From positions 1 through 52,850 of the IMG/VR virus record IMGVR_UViG_3300048930_000349: a stretch of DNA of 52,850 nt. The stretch is one strand, 5' to 3'. The notes under the pieces were generated by a model. It was not told the origin of the DNA. It searched no databases and saw only the letters and a program-made list of their open reading frames with translations. Each line of letters opens with the position of its first letter. Position 1 is the first letter of the stretch. The stretch comes from a virus. Shown here piece by piece: positions 22,730 to 30,420 of this stretch. The position numbers and the translations under genes were made by a program.

Positions 22730-23023
22730 CTACTCTCGCCCGTTGCGGCTGGCTGTGTCAAGGCGAGCCTTGAGCGCATAAACGAGCTTTACATTCGCGC
22801 CATAGTAGCCGGTTCGGCAATAGATCTCCTTGGCGATGTCGGCCGCCGAATGGTCCGCCCACATCTCCCGGACGGTGGCCAGCGCGGTGTCGAGATACCA
22901 GGCATCGATGTGGGCCTCGGTGTCCGCAAATCGCCCCTTGGGCGGGCGCCGGTGGCGGGTGACCGGCGGGCTCTGGGTGACGCCGGTGGCGGGTTTATAG
23001 GGGGGGATGATCGGGATCTTCAT
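22730..23023 (-). CDS. Small hypothetical DNA-binding-like protein
   Basis: A 97-residue protein: a Pro-rich N-terminus (IPIIPPYKPATGVTQSPP), then TALATVREMWADHSAADIAKE and YYGANVKLVYALKARL, a helix-turn-helix-like layout. It overlaps the C5-methyltransferase stop by 4 bases. Similar small HTH proteins sit beside phage methyltransferases. Function is unproven. Confidence 0.58.
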   Translation of the reverse strand: MKIPIIPPYKPATGVTQSPPVTRHRRPPKGRFADTEAHIDAWYLDTALATVREMWADHSAADIAKEIYCRTGYYGANVKLVYALKARLDTASRNGRE

Positions 23024-25272
23024 TTCAGGGCCTCCACGATTCTCCGGCCGATCCAGCGCATACAGGGCACGGCCATCGAGTTGCCGAGCGCCTTGTACCT
23101 CGGGCCGTCAGGGGCCTCTGGCTTCCCGCGCCACGGGATGTTGGTGTAGCCGTACTCTCGCACGATTTGCCCGATGCGGCCCTTCGTGAGGCCGTAGCGT
23201 TCGGCAAGTTCTGAATAGCTTACTCCCCCAGCTTGGTATTCCAGAAAGATACGTTCTCGGACCTTGACCGTTGCCTTGGTCAGAGGGTGGTCATCCTTGT
23301 GGTACAGCCCGTCATCGCGTGCCTTGTATGAGTTCTCGCGGGCCGTCAGCAGTTGAAGGTTGGCAATGCGATTGTCGGTCTTGTCGTTGTTGATGTGGTC
23401 GATCACCAGCCCATCTGGGGGCATGCCGTTTTCGGCTATCCAGATTACGCGGTGCAGATAGACTTGCTTGCGAACCTTTCCCACACACACTGACGCCACG
23501 ATGTAACCGCCTTTTCCTACGCCGCCGATCTCCACGGGAGTGATTGGAACCCCGCCGGGGCCTCGCGTGCAATAGGCCTTGCCAAGACCAGTGTCAGCCG
23601 TGATGTGCCCTGCGGCCAAGGCCAAGGCGATGATTTCGTCGCGTGTCATGTCATCCTCTGGAAATTCTACAACCGAAGGAAATCCCTGCAGTCTTTCGCA
23701 CTCGACGGGGGTCAGGCGGCGCACGGCCATGTGCTGGTGAAGCATCTGCCCGTCCATCTGTGTCTTGACCGGCTTGGCGATGCCGCTGTCGTCATAGCCG
23801 ATGGTGCCCTTGCCCTTCATGCTCGACTGCTGAAAGGTCGCCGCCAGCACATGCGGCTTGTCGCCACCGCCTTGGGAGGCTCTGAGCGCGTTCTGGATGT
23901 CGCCGCCCAGCTCTGCGGTGCCGCCGCCATCGCGGCCACGGAGGGAGACCGACAGCGCCACACCATGCTGCGCCCCGGCCTGCAGCGTGAACATCGGATC
24001 TCCGTCCTGCCCGATGCCGATGCCGGCGCGCGGGTCATCGGTCGAGACGCCTGTGCGCTTGCCGACCTCGAGGAGTGGCACGGCCACCGCCATCTGTCCG
24101 CCGCCATTGGCGTGGCTGCCGTGATGCGGCATCGCTCGCAGAGTCGGCGAAAGATCCTCAGAGGCATCGGCGCCGTGATCCTTGGCCGAGAAGGCGACCG
24201 GCACCAGCGGCGTACCTCTGCCCGTACCATCTTCACTGCCATCGAAGCCCTCGCCGCGAAGCGCGTGGGTGACCAGCGTCTCGGTCTCGTAATCCTGTCG
24301 CCCCATGCCGCCGGCGTTGAGGCAGTGGGAGATATCGCCGGTCGAGGCCTCGCCGACGAGTCCCGCGCCGCGCTGGCTGAAGAGCTCCTGGTTGCTGTAA
24401 CCGATGGCCCCGGTATTGAACGACTGGTTCAAGGTCGGATGGGGATTCTCCATCCCGTCCCAGTGACTGCGCTGCCCCGTGCCGCCATGCACCAGGGTGT
24501 CCGCCTTGGCGATGCTGTCCTGCGCCCGCAGGGTCGCTCCTAGGCCGCTGCTGTCGGACCACCATCCGCTGCCGCTACTGACCGAAGCGCGGCATTCAGT
24601 GCCGGAGGCAGCGTCTTGCCCCGTTTCTCGGCGCGGCGGAGTATCCCGGCGCAGGCCTTCGAACTCAAGAAGAATCGCTGCGGGATCGAACCCTGCTCGA
24701 GCACTTGCGACAACGAACACACGACGGCGGCGTTGGGCCAGTCCGAAATATTGGGCATCGAGGATCCGCCACGCGATTGCTCGCGCGGGTCCAAGAGCCA
24801 CACCCGCGTTCGTCCATTTTCCCCCTGTCGGGAGGAGTGGGGCATCCTCTCCAGCCAGTGCTGCGAGGAAGCATCCGAAGGCGTTGTCCTTGACGGAGAG
24901 GACGCCGGGGACGTTCTCCCAGACGGCGATGACTGGGGGCCTTCCGGCGGCGGATCGAACATCGTCAATTGCATCTGCGAGCCTCACATATTCGAGTGAA
25001 AGGTTGCCGCGGTCATCCGCGAGGGAGTTGCGTAATCCGGCCACACTGAAGGCCTGGCAGGGGGTGCCGCCGACGAGGACATCGGCGTCCACGATCCACG
25101 GCTGGTCCTTGAGCACGGTGAAATCCCCATGCAGCGGAACGTGCGGGTAATGGTGGGCGAGGAGGGCGCGCGGGAAGGGTTCGATGTCCGCGAAGGCCAA
25201 GGGCTCCCAGCCCAGCGGGTGCCACGCCACGGTGGCGGCCTCGATGCCGGAGCATACGGATAGGTATTTCAT
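23020..25272 (-). CDS. DNA (cytosine-5) methyltransferase with inserted HNH endonuclease
   Basis: A 750-residue protein. Methyltransferase motifs in order: I SVCSGIEA (5-12), IV with catalytic Cys72 in GGTPCQAFS, VI ENV (119-121), VIII QRRRRVF (180-185), IX RRLTPVECERLQGFP (ending at 532), X RYKALGNSMAVP (about 725-736). It methylates DNA cytosines and probably protects phage DNA from host restriction. Between IX and X there is an in-frame insert of 176 residues (533-708) containing an HNH endonuclease. The variable region (about 200-510) is long. The start at 25272 has GGAGGG four bases before it. Whether the HNH part is removed, translated separately or fused is open. Confidence 0.9.
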   Translation of the reverse strand: MKYLSVCSGIEAATVAWHPLGWEPLAFADIEPFPRALLAHHYPHVPLHGDFTVLKDQPWIVDADVLVGGTPCQAFSVAGLRNSLADDRGNLSLEYVRLADAIDDVRSAAGRPPVIAVWENVPGVLSVKDNAFGCFLAALAGEDAPLLPTGGKWTNAGVALGPARAIAWRILDAQYFGLAQRRRRVFVVASARAGFDPAAILLEFEGLRRDTPPRRETGQDAASGTECRASVSSGSGWWSDSSGLGATLRAQDSIAKADTLVHGGTGQRSHWDGMENPHPTLNQSFNTGAIGYSNQELFSQRGAGLVGEASTGDISHCLNAGGMGRQDYETETLVTHALRGEGFDGSEDGTGRGTPLVPVAFSAKDHGADASEDLSPTLRAMPHHGSHANGGGQMAVAVPLLEVGKRTGVSTDDPRAGIGIGQDGDPMFTLQAGAQHGVALSVSLRGRDGGGTAELGGDIQNALRASQGGGDKPHVLAATFQQSSMKGKGTIGYDDSGIAKPVKTQMDGQMLHQHMAVRRLTPVECERLQGFPSVVEFPEDDMTRDEIIALALAAGHITADTGLGKAYCTRGPGGVPITPVEIGGVGKGGYIVASVCVGKVRKQVYLHRVIWIAENGMPPDGLVIDHINNDKTDNRIANLQLLTARENSYKARDDGLYHKDDHPLTKATVKVRERIFLEYQAGGVSYSELAERYGLTKGRIGQIVREYGYTNIPWRGKPEAPDGPRYKALGNSMAVPCMRWIGRRIVEALK
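23149..23676 (-). mobile_element. In-frame HNH homing-endonuclease-like insertion in the methyltransferase
   Basis: Bases 23676-23149 (528 bp, 176 codons) interrupt a run that in relatives reads LQGFP directly to YTNIPWRGK. The insert encodes MTRDEIIALALAAGHI, an HNH core (YLHRVIWIAENG, VIDHINNDKTDNRIANLQLL) and a C-terminal helix-turn-helix (YSELAERYGLTKGRIGQIV). Its ATG (23649) has AGAGG seven bases upstream, so it may be translated alone. There is no intein-like Cys/Ser start or His-Asn end. It is probably a mobile HNH that settled in frame. Confidence 0.75.
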
Positions 25273-25880
25273 GCATCCCTCCGCAACCATGAGATCTCCG
25301 GCCGCCCGTCGAAATCAATCTGCCACACGTACCATGCGAAGTCTTCCTTGCCGTTGCCCGGCTTCTCGCCAGCGTCGATGACATGGCCGGGCGGCATCGA
25401 CGGTCGGGGGGATAGGATCCACACCCGGCGGAGCGGGGATTGCTCGAGCCAGTGCGAGCGCTCGGCGCCGGTTAGCCAGGAGAGGGGCAGGAGCAGGGCC
25501 ACCTTGCGCTCGGCCCGCTCGAGGCAGCGCTCCACGAAGGGGCGGGTTCCGGCGCGGCGATCGTCGCACAGCTTGAAGGGGGGGTTGCTGACGATGTTCT
25601 CGAAGCGCTCGGAACAAGCCTCGAGCCAGTCGCGTTCTGTTCCGACGAGAGCCGGGTTGCGAATCACCAGATCCGAACCCTCAACCCGGTAGCCCGCGGC
25701 CAGGGCGGAGCGGAGGATGGCCCCGCTCCCGGCCGCGGGGTCGAGGATGCCGCCCCGGAACGGCTCCACGTGGAACAGGCGCTCGGAGCACCAGTCCGGT
25801 TCGCGGTAGTAATCATAGGGGTCGCGCTTCCACACCTTGGCATCGCGCGTGCGGAGTGCGCCCGCTGGTAGATCTGTCAT
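25269..25880 (-). CDS. SAM-dependent DNA adenine-type methyltransferase
   Basis: A 203-residue protein with AdoMet motif I DPAAGSG (47-53) and catalytic motif IV NPPF (99-102), the signature of N6-adenine or N4-cytosine methyltransferases. No target-recognition domain is obvious, so it may be a compact solitary enzyme. It overlaps the C5-methyltransferase start by 4 bases. The ATG at 25880 is chosen; a longer open frame continues through unrelated gene shadows and is not likely. Role: modification of phage DNA against restriction, inferred. Confidence 0.85.
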   Translation of the reverse strand: MTDLPAGALRTRDAKVWKRDPYDYYREPDWCSERLFHVEPFRGGILDPAAGSGAILRSALAAGYRVEGSDLVIRNPALVGTERDWLEACSERFENIVSNPPFKLCDDRRAGTRPFVERCLERAERKVALLLPLSWLTGAERSHWLEQSPLRRVWILSPRPSMPPGHVIDAGEKPGNGKEDFAWYVWQIDFDGRPEISWLRRDA

Positions 25881-25900
25881 GTGCCGCCGTCCTCTTGTTG

Positions 25901-26101
25901 TCAGGCCTTGCCCATTTGCTTGCGCCGCCGGGCCATCTCGCGCTCGCCCTGGTGCGGCATGTAGCGAGAGGTGCGCTTGGCATATTCCCGCTTCTGGGCT
26001 GTGTCGCGGCCAATCCAGTGGTGGGCCGAGGTGGGGGCCATCTGCGCGATGGAGGCGCTGAGAGCGGACATTAGTGAGGGCAACATGTAGGCGTGACGCA
26101 T
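25901..26101 (-). CDS. Small hypothetical protein
   Basis: A 66-residue protein: a short hydrophobic N-terminus (MLPSLMSALSASIAQMAPTS) and a basic C-terminus (HQGEREMARRRKQMGKA). It lies between the methyltransferase and the paralogous small pair. No family recognised; coding potential is moderate. Confidence 0.45.
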   Translation of the reverse strand: MRHAYMLPSLMSALSASIAQMAPTSAHHWIGRDTAQKREYAKRTSRYMPHQGEREMARRRKQMGKA

Positions 26102-26113
26102 CAGTGTTTCCTT

Positions 26114-26302
26114 TCAGTTCTGGTTGTGGATCATGGTGATCACGTCGCCATAGGCGCCGATGAGCCGGGCCCATTCCTCGCGGGTCAGGGCCACGGAAAC
26201 GATGTTCTGGCCCGCCTCGGTGATGACGAGGTGCGCCTGCTTGCAGCTCGAGCACACCGCAACGGAAACCCCCGGGCGCTTCTCCCCGTGCTGGTGGGTC
26301 AT
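26114..26302 (-). CDS. Small Cys-pair protein, paralogue of the next gene
   Basis: A 62-residue protein with a CSSCKQAHLVI beta knuckle, then EEWARLIGAYGDVI. The same arrangement (C..C....H..V then .EW..LI..Y) is present in the gene at 26299, so the two are tandem paralogues. A zinc-binding role is likely. It overlaps its neighbour by 4 bases. Confidence 0.58.
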   Translation of the reverse strand: MTHQHGEKRPGVSVAVCSSCKQAHLVITEAGQNIVSVALTREEWARLIGAYGDVITMIHNQN

Positions 26303-26487
26303 TGCAGATCCGCCCCGCTCGCCATGCGCCGATAGTCAGCGATGAGCTGCTCCCATTCGGTGTCATAGAGGGCCCAGGTGAAGATCGTATCGCCGTCCGG
26401 GCCGGTGACCGTGAAATGAATCTCCGGGCATTTCTCGCAGCGGCACACGGTCACCTTGCACTCGTCGGGGTCGATCTCTGCCGTCAT
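26299..26487 (-). CDS. Small Cys-pair protein, paralogue of the previous gene
   Basis: A 62-residue protein (VTVCRCEKCPEIHFTVTG, then ALYDTEWEQLIADYRRM). It aligns with the 26114 protein over its whole length with changes in most surface positions, which indicates an old tandem duplication. Overlaps the resolvase stop by 4 bases. Function unknown. Confidence 0.58.
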   Translation of the reverse strand: MTAEIDPDECKVTVCRCEKCPEIHFTVTGPDGDTIFTWALYDTEWEQLIADYRRMASGADLQ

Positions 26488-27086
26488 CGCAGGCTCCTCT
26501 CCTCATTCTCGCATTTCATCTCGGCCCGCCGGAACAGGGCGCCTTGCTGGATGGCGAAGGCGGGATCTATGGCGCCGCACGCATAGGCGAGGATGCCCAA
26601 TGCGTCGGCGGCATCATTGCCCTCAACGAGCCACCCGCGAATGTGGCATTCCGCCACACACCTCTCCTTGAGCCATGTCCTGCGTTGTGCCTGCACCAGG
26701 CCCTTGGGCGGATCGGCGGCGCCGAGGAAGGCCTTGCGCCATTGCCCGGGGGTGACCACGCTAAACTCCACCGGCTGGCCCTTCTGGGTTGTGCAGAGGT
26801 GGGCCACCGCCGAGGCCATGCCGAGCTGGCCATATTGGGCGATGCGGTTGGTGAGGCCCTCATTGTGCAGCGGAATGAACGTGTTTTCGAGGATGAGGGT
26901 GGTGGCCTGGGTCTCCACCACCTTTTCCCCGAGCCAGCTAAACCATTTCCACAGGCACTCCCCCTCGCGGTCATGCCAGGAAGGGAGGGTAAACCTCCCC
27001 CAGGTGGGGGTGCGCTGGCCCTTCTTGAGGTGCGCCCAGCCGGTCGAGGTCATGGACTGGTCGATGGCGAGGACGCTCCAGCTCAT
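26484..27086 (-). CDS. RuvC-like Holliday-junction resolvase
   Basis: A 200-residue RNase H-fold nuclease. Catalytic acids are visible: Asp9 in VLAIDQSMTSTGWA, Glu67 in TLILENTF, and Asp158 with Asp161 in EGNDAADALGI. This set defines RuvC-like resolvases, which cut four-way junctions; phages use them to resolve recombination intermediates and clear branches before packaging. It overlaps the next gene's start by 4 bases. The neighbouring recombination genes (27.97-31.7 kb) fit this role. Confidence 0.86.
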   Translation of the reverse strand: MSWSVLAIDQSMTSTGWAHLKKGQRTPTWGRFTLPSWHDREGECLWKWFSWLGEKVVETQATTLILENTFIPLHNEGLTNRIAQYGQLGMASAVAHLCTTQKGQPVEFSVVTPGQWRKAFLGAADPPKGLVQAQRRTWLKERCVAECHIRGWLVEGNDAADALGILAYACGAIDPAFAIQQGALFRRAEMKCENEERSLR

Positions 27087-27637
27087 TGCACGGTCTCGCC
27101 CTGGGGCGCCGGTTGCTTCGCCAGGAAGCGCTCATGCAGCACACTTTGGCCCCTGTTCCAGCCGCGGAGCCGGGCCTGGCCGATCTCCGAGGTGGTGTCG
27201 TAGCGCTCGGGCTCGATCGCCGGGCCGCCGTTGGCCTCGATGCCTGCCCGATAGCCATCATCTTCCGCAGCCTGTTCGGCGTCCACCTTCGGGGCAACGT
27301 CCCGGAAAAGATCCGGTTGCGTCCCGGGGGCGAGCCCGACCCATTGGGCATACTGCACCAGGCGGGAGATGTCGGCCTGCACCGTCTCCGGTTCCAGCTC
27401 CCGCATCTTGATGATCGTGTCGAGATCCCGGAGGTTGAGGCCCGCGTCCATGGCGGCGCGGCGGATCTCTTTCAGCTCCTTGCGGTGCGCCTGGATGGTG
27501 GCGTTCTTTCGAACGATGGCACCGAGGTGATAGTGGAAGGCTTCCGCGTCCGGCTGATTCGATACGGGCGCGGCCTTGACCGGGGCGGTTTTGTCCTTGA
27601 GAACGCGCGGTTTCTTTGGCTCCAGGCTCTTGACCAT
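27083..27637 (-). CDS. GapR-like (DUF2312-type) and RMF-like fusion protein
   Basis: A 184-residue protein. Residues about 30-110 have the feel of GapR/DUF2312: HYHLGAIVRKNATIQAHRKE, LKEIRRAAMDAGLNLRDLDT, IIKMRELEPETVQADISR. GapR binds overtwisted DNA and is found mainly in Alphaproteobacteria. The C-terminal part (AEDDGYRAGIEANGG then TSEIGQARLRGWNRG) resembles ribosome modulation factor. Both are similarities of pattern. It starts at 27637 after AGGAGAAAGCCC and is the first gene of the minus-strand replication/methylation operon. A host-takeover factor is plausible. Confidence 0.68.
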   Translation of the reverse strand: MVKSLEPKKPRVLKDKTAPVKAAPVSNQPDAEAFHYHLGAIVRKNATIQAHRKELKEIRRAAMDAGLNLRDLDTIIKMRELEPETVQADISRLVQYAQWVGLAPGTQPDLFRDVAPKVDAEQAAEDDGYRAGIEANGGPAIEPERYDTTSEIGQARLRGWNRGQSVLHERFLAKQPAPQGETVQ

Positions 27638-27679
27638 GGGCTTTCTCCTGTGAGGTTGAAGGCCTTCACAATCCCACGG

Positions 27680-27695
27680 TGCGACAAATTGCGCA
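27680..27695. repeat. 16-bp direct repeat, copy A, in the divergent control region
   Basis: TGCGACAAATTGCGCA. With copy B (27740-27755) it differs by one base over 16 and lies 60 bases apart. Its ends (TGCG/CGCA) are inverted, so it could be an operator half pair. It sits upstream of divergent genes at 27637 and 27767. Confidence 0.7.
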
Positions 27696-27706
27696 ATCAG
27701 TTTATG

Positions 27707-27736
27707 TTGCCCGCGTTGCAAGTTTCTGTTCATTAT
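27707..27736 (+). promoter_or_regulatory. Candidate promoter for the recombination operon
   Basis: TTGCCC (27707-27712) and CATTAT (27731-27736) with an 18-base spacer read toward 27767. It lies between the two TGCGACAAATTGC repeats, so regulation by a protein binding them is likely. Confidence 0.42.
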
Positions 27737-27739
27737 GGC

Positions 27740-27755
27740 TGCGACAAATTGCACA
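27740..27755. repeat. 16-bp direct repeat, copy B
   Basis: TGCGACAAATTGCACA, one base different from copy A. It overlaps the ribosome-binding leader of the gene at 27767 (CACAGGAGAAACCCC), so a bound protein could block both transcription and translation of the recombination operon. Confidence 0.7.
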
Positions 27756-27766
27756 GGAGAAACCCC

Positions 27767-27967
27767 ATGACGGAAGATGAAGCCAAGCGGAAGTGGTGCC
27801 CGTTTGCGCGCTCCAATGACGGGGAAGGCAACGCCTACAACCGCACCTATGAAGGCGAACCCGATCGGGGGACCATGTGCATCGCCTCACGGTGTATGTC
27901 CTGGGATGTGACCTGGAGCCGCGGCGATCGAGTTGACGGTGACTGTAGACTGATGAGGAAAAACTGA
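27767..27967 (+). CDS. Small Cys-rich phage protein
   Basis: A 66-residue protein with KWCPFARSNDGEGNAYNRTY, then CIASRCMSWD and GDCRLM: four to five cysteines in a pattern (WCPF......CI.S.C..W.......C) shared with many small phage proteins beside recombination genes. A structural metal site is likely. It is first in the plus-strand recombination operon, 2 bases from the exonuclease. Confidence 0.66.
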   Translation: MTEDEAKRKWCPFARSNDGEGNAYNRTYEGEPDRGTMCIASRCMSWDVTWSRGDRVDGDCRLMRKN

Positions 27968-27968
27968 C

Positions 27969-28970
27969 ATGGACAACATTCCCGACCGCCTCCCTCTGGC
28001 GACGAACATCACACCCGGCATCTATTTCGGGTTGGACGAGGACACCTATCACGCGGCGCCGTGGATCGGGTCGAGCAGCATGAAGAATCTCTATGCCTGC
28101 CCGCCGGATTACTGGTTCGAATCGCACATGAACCCGCTCCGCCCAGCGGATGAGCCGACGATGGCCCAGACCTTCGGCCGCGCGCTGCATCACCGGATCC
28201 TGTACGGGGTCGAGGCTTTTGCGCGGGACTATACATTCATCGGCGGGACCACCGGCGATTCGGTCTCGGCCGAGGATCTCAAGACATGGATCAAGGAGCA
28301 GGGGTCGGTCCCCCAGAAGCTCAAGGCGGACAACGAGCGCATGGTCCGGGAGATGGGGGTCAACCTCCTCACCGAGACCACCTATGAGCGCATCATGGTG
28401 GCGGCCGCGCACATCACCAAGAACCCGAATCTGGCGAACGCCTTCACCGGCGGTTTCCCGGAGGTGTCGGTGTTCTGGTACGAGGACGGCGTGCCGTGCA
28501 AGGCGCGGTGGGATTACTGGAAAAGCCGGGCCATCGTGGATCTCAAGTCGTTCCGCTCGAAGGACCGGATCCGCTCACTGGACGAGACCGTGCTGCAAGA
28601 CCTGTTCAACTATCGCTATGACATCCAGGTCGCCCACTATCTCAATGGGCACGTTGCCGCGGCCAAGCTGCTCGAGGAGGGCGCGGTCCATGTCGCCCCC
28701 GGCTGGTCGGCGCCGACAAAAGAGTGGATGCTCAACGCATTGGTAAACCCGGCGCATTGGGCGTTCGTGTTCTTCCGGGCCGATGGGATGCCGGTGGCCA
28801 AGTCCTACCAGATCCCCAATGGAAGCCCGGCCCATGCCTCCGGGCGCTATGCCGTGAACACGGCGCTGGCGGCCTACAAGGACCACCTCGAGCGCTTCGG
28901 CACGGACGCATGGGTGAACACGGACGAGCCGTTCACCATTGCCGACGAAGACATGCCAAAATGGCTCTAA
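27969..28970 (+). CDS. PD-(D/E)XK exonuclease (RecE/DUF3799-like)
   Basis: A 333-residue nuclease. The N-terminus has a DEDTYHAAPWIGSSSMKN pattern typical of phage exonucleases; TFGRALHHRIL gives the conserved helix; the active site is the FWYEDGVPCKARWDYW segment (Asp182) with DLK (Asp191, Lys193). It resects double-stranded DNA ends 5' to 3', creating single strands for RecT. Its coupling to the RecT gene downstream is the classic phage pairing. Starts at the ATG 27969, after CCGGAACC-like weak ribosome site, possibly coupled. Confidence 0.85.
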   Translation: MDNIPDRLPLATNITPGIYFGLDEDTYHAAPWIGSSSMKNLYACPPDYWFESHMNPLRPADEPTMAQTFGRALHHRILYGVEAFARDYTFIGGTTGDSVSAEDLKTWIKEQGSVPQKLKADNERMVREMGVNLLTETTYERIMVAAAHITKNPNLANAFTGGFPEVSVFWYEDGVPCKARWDYWKSRAIVDLKSFRSKDRIRSLDETVLQDLFNYRYDIQVAHYLNGHVAAAKLLEEGAVHVAPGWSAPTKEWMLNALVNPAHWAFVFFRADGMPVAKSYQIPNGSPAHASGRYAVNTALAAYKDHLERFGTDAWVNTDEPFTIADEDMPKWL

Positions 28971-29031
28971 TTGCCGCATTCCTCTAGCATTTGCAGGAGG
29001 TTAGTATTGTCGACCAACCAGGAGAAAACCG

Positions 29032-30003
29032 ATGCCGAACGATTCAAAGATGCTGCCCGCACAGGTGGGCGCCAAGGTGGGCCACGATCTGAGCCTGACC
29101 GATGGCGGGGTCATCATGCCCGAGCGGCTGGGCGACATGATCGAATTCGCACAGGTGATGTGCAAGGCCGATGTCGCCATCCCCAAGCACCTCCGGGGCA
29201 ACCCCGGTGCCTGCCTCGCCGTGGCCATGCGGGCCCGCGCCTGGCGGATGGACCCCTTCGCGGTGGCCACCAAGACCTACGCGGTCAACGACATCCTCGC
29301 CTATGAGAGCCAGCTTGTGACATCGGTGATCAACCGGCACGCCCCGATCAAGGGCAGGCTGGTGCCGCGCTATGTGGGCGCCGGGCCCGATCGCCAGTGC
29401 ATCCTCGAGCCGGAGACCCATGACGGCCAACTCCTCCCCTATGAGTCCCCGAAGGTGAAGGACATCGGGGTGAAGAATAGCCCGCTCTGGAAGAACGACC
29501 CGGACCAGCAGCTATTTTATTCCAGCGCGCGAGCATGGGCGCGGCGCTATTTCCCGGAGCTGCTGCTCGGCGTCTATGATCCCGAGGAGGCCCGCACCAT
29601 GCGCGATGTCACGCCGCGCGAGGAGCAGCGGGTGGACAATTTCCTCGAGGATGACACGCCCTCAAATGTGGCGGAGGAAATTAACATGGACCCCGGGGCG
29701 GTCAATGTTATCACGCCAGAGCAGATTGCCGTTAACCTCCGCAACTCGTTAAACCCGGGCTCCGCGAAGCTGTCAGACTATGACCCTGAAACCGGCGAGA
29801 TCGAGGAGGGCAAGGCCGAGCCGGTGCCGGTCGAGGTCCAGGTGGCCAACATGATCAAGGCGGCCAAGAGCTGGTCCTCGGCCACCCTCCTCGAGCAATG
29901 GCTGGAGGATAGCCGGTCGGATCTCGCGGCCCTGCCCGAGGCGGCGCGGGCCGAAATCCAGAACGCCATCAACGCCCACCGCAACGATCTCGAGGGGCTG
30001 TGA
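29032..30003 (+). CDS. RecT-type single-strand annealing protein
   Basis: A 323-residue protein. The region 28-150 (MPERLGDMIEFAQVMCKADV, AIPKHLRGNPGACLAVAMRA, WRMDPFAVATKTYAVNDILA) carries the RecT pattern, in which cells promote annealing and strand invasion. The C-terminal 130 residues are acidic and low in order. The gene follows the exonuclease and is followed, by a 4-base overlap, by a nuclease. It promotes homologous recombination and concatemer formation. Confidence 0.9.
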   Translation: MPNDSKMLPAQVGAKVGHDLSLTDGGVIMPERLGDMIEFAQVMCKADVAIPKHLRGNPGACLAVAMRARAWRMDPFAVATKTYAVNDILAYESQLVTSVINRHAPIKGRLVPRYVGAGPDRQCILEPETHDGQLLPYESPKVKDIGVKNSPLWKNDPDQQLFYSSARAWARRYFPELLLGVYDPEEARTMRDVTPREEQRVDNFLEDDTPSNVAEEINMDPGAVNVITPEQIAVNLRNSLNPGSAKLSDYDPETGEIEEGKAEPVPVEVQVANMIKAAKSWSSATLLEQWLEDSRSDLAALPEAARAEIQNAINAHRNDLEGL

Positions 30004-30419
30004 AACATCCCAAGCCAGCGAAGCGGCGGAAGATCCGGGCCGGATCCTCCCCCACCTATCTGGACCTGATCCGGCAGCTCCCCTGCATCCTGTCGGGCCG
30101 TCCGGCGGAGGCGGCCCACATCCGCTATGCCGATGCCAAGCACGGCAAGCCGGAGACCGGGGCGGCGCGGAAGCCCGATGACAAATGGTGCCTGCCTCTG
30201 GCGCCGGAGCTGCACCGGCTGAACACCGGGTGCCAGCACGATGCCGGTGACGAGCGCGCATGGTGGGCGCAATGGGGGATAGATCCCCTCGAGATTTGCG
30301 CCAGATTGTGGGGAAAATCCCGGATTCAAATGGAGCGGGTGATCATCATGGCCACACCCTGGGATCCGCAGATTCGGGCCAGAGTGCTGGGAATTCTGAA
30401 AAACGAACGGAGGAAATGA
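30000..30419 (+). CDS. HNH-like recombination nuclease (DUF968-like)
   Basis: A 139-residue basic protein starting at a GTG that overlaps the recT stop. The segment QLPCILSGRPAEAAHIRYAD, then KWCLPLAPELHRLN and ERAWWAQWGIDPLEICARLW resembles the small His-Cys/HNH-type proteins (DUF968 or Ref family) found after phage annealases. One expected Cys of the zinc knuckle (usually CxxC in LPCVVC) reads C-I-L-S here, so metal binding may be altered. Nuclease role is inferred. Confidence 0.68.
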   Translation: MKHPKPAKRRKIRAGSSPTYLDLIRQLPCILSGRPAEAAHIRYADAKHGKPETGAARKPDDKWCLPLAPELHRLNTGCQHDAGDERAWWAQWGIDPLEICARLWGKSRIQMERVIIMATPWDPQIRARVLGILKNERRK

Positions 30420-30420
30420 C

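Noticed and set aside
23149-23676. Intein in the C5 methyltransferase
   Set aside because: The insert lacks the Cys/Ser first residue and the terminal His-Asn plus Cys/Ser/Thr needed for protein splicing. HNH insertion fits better.
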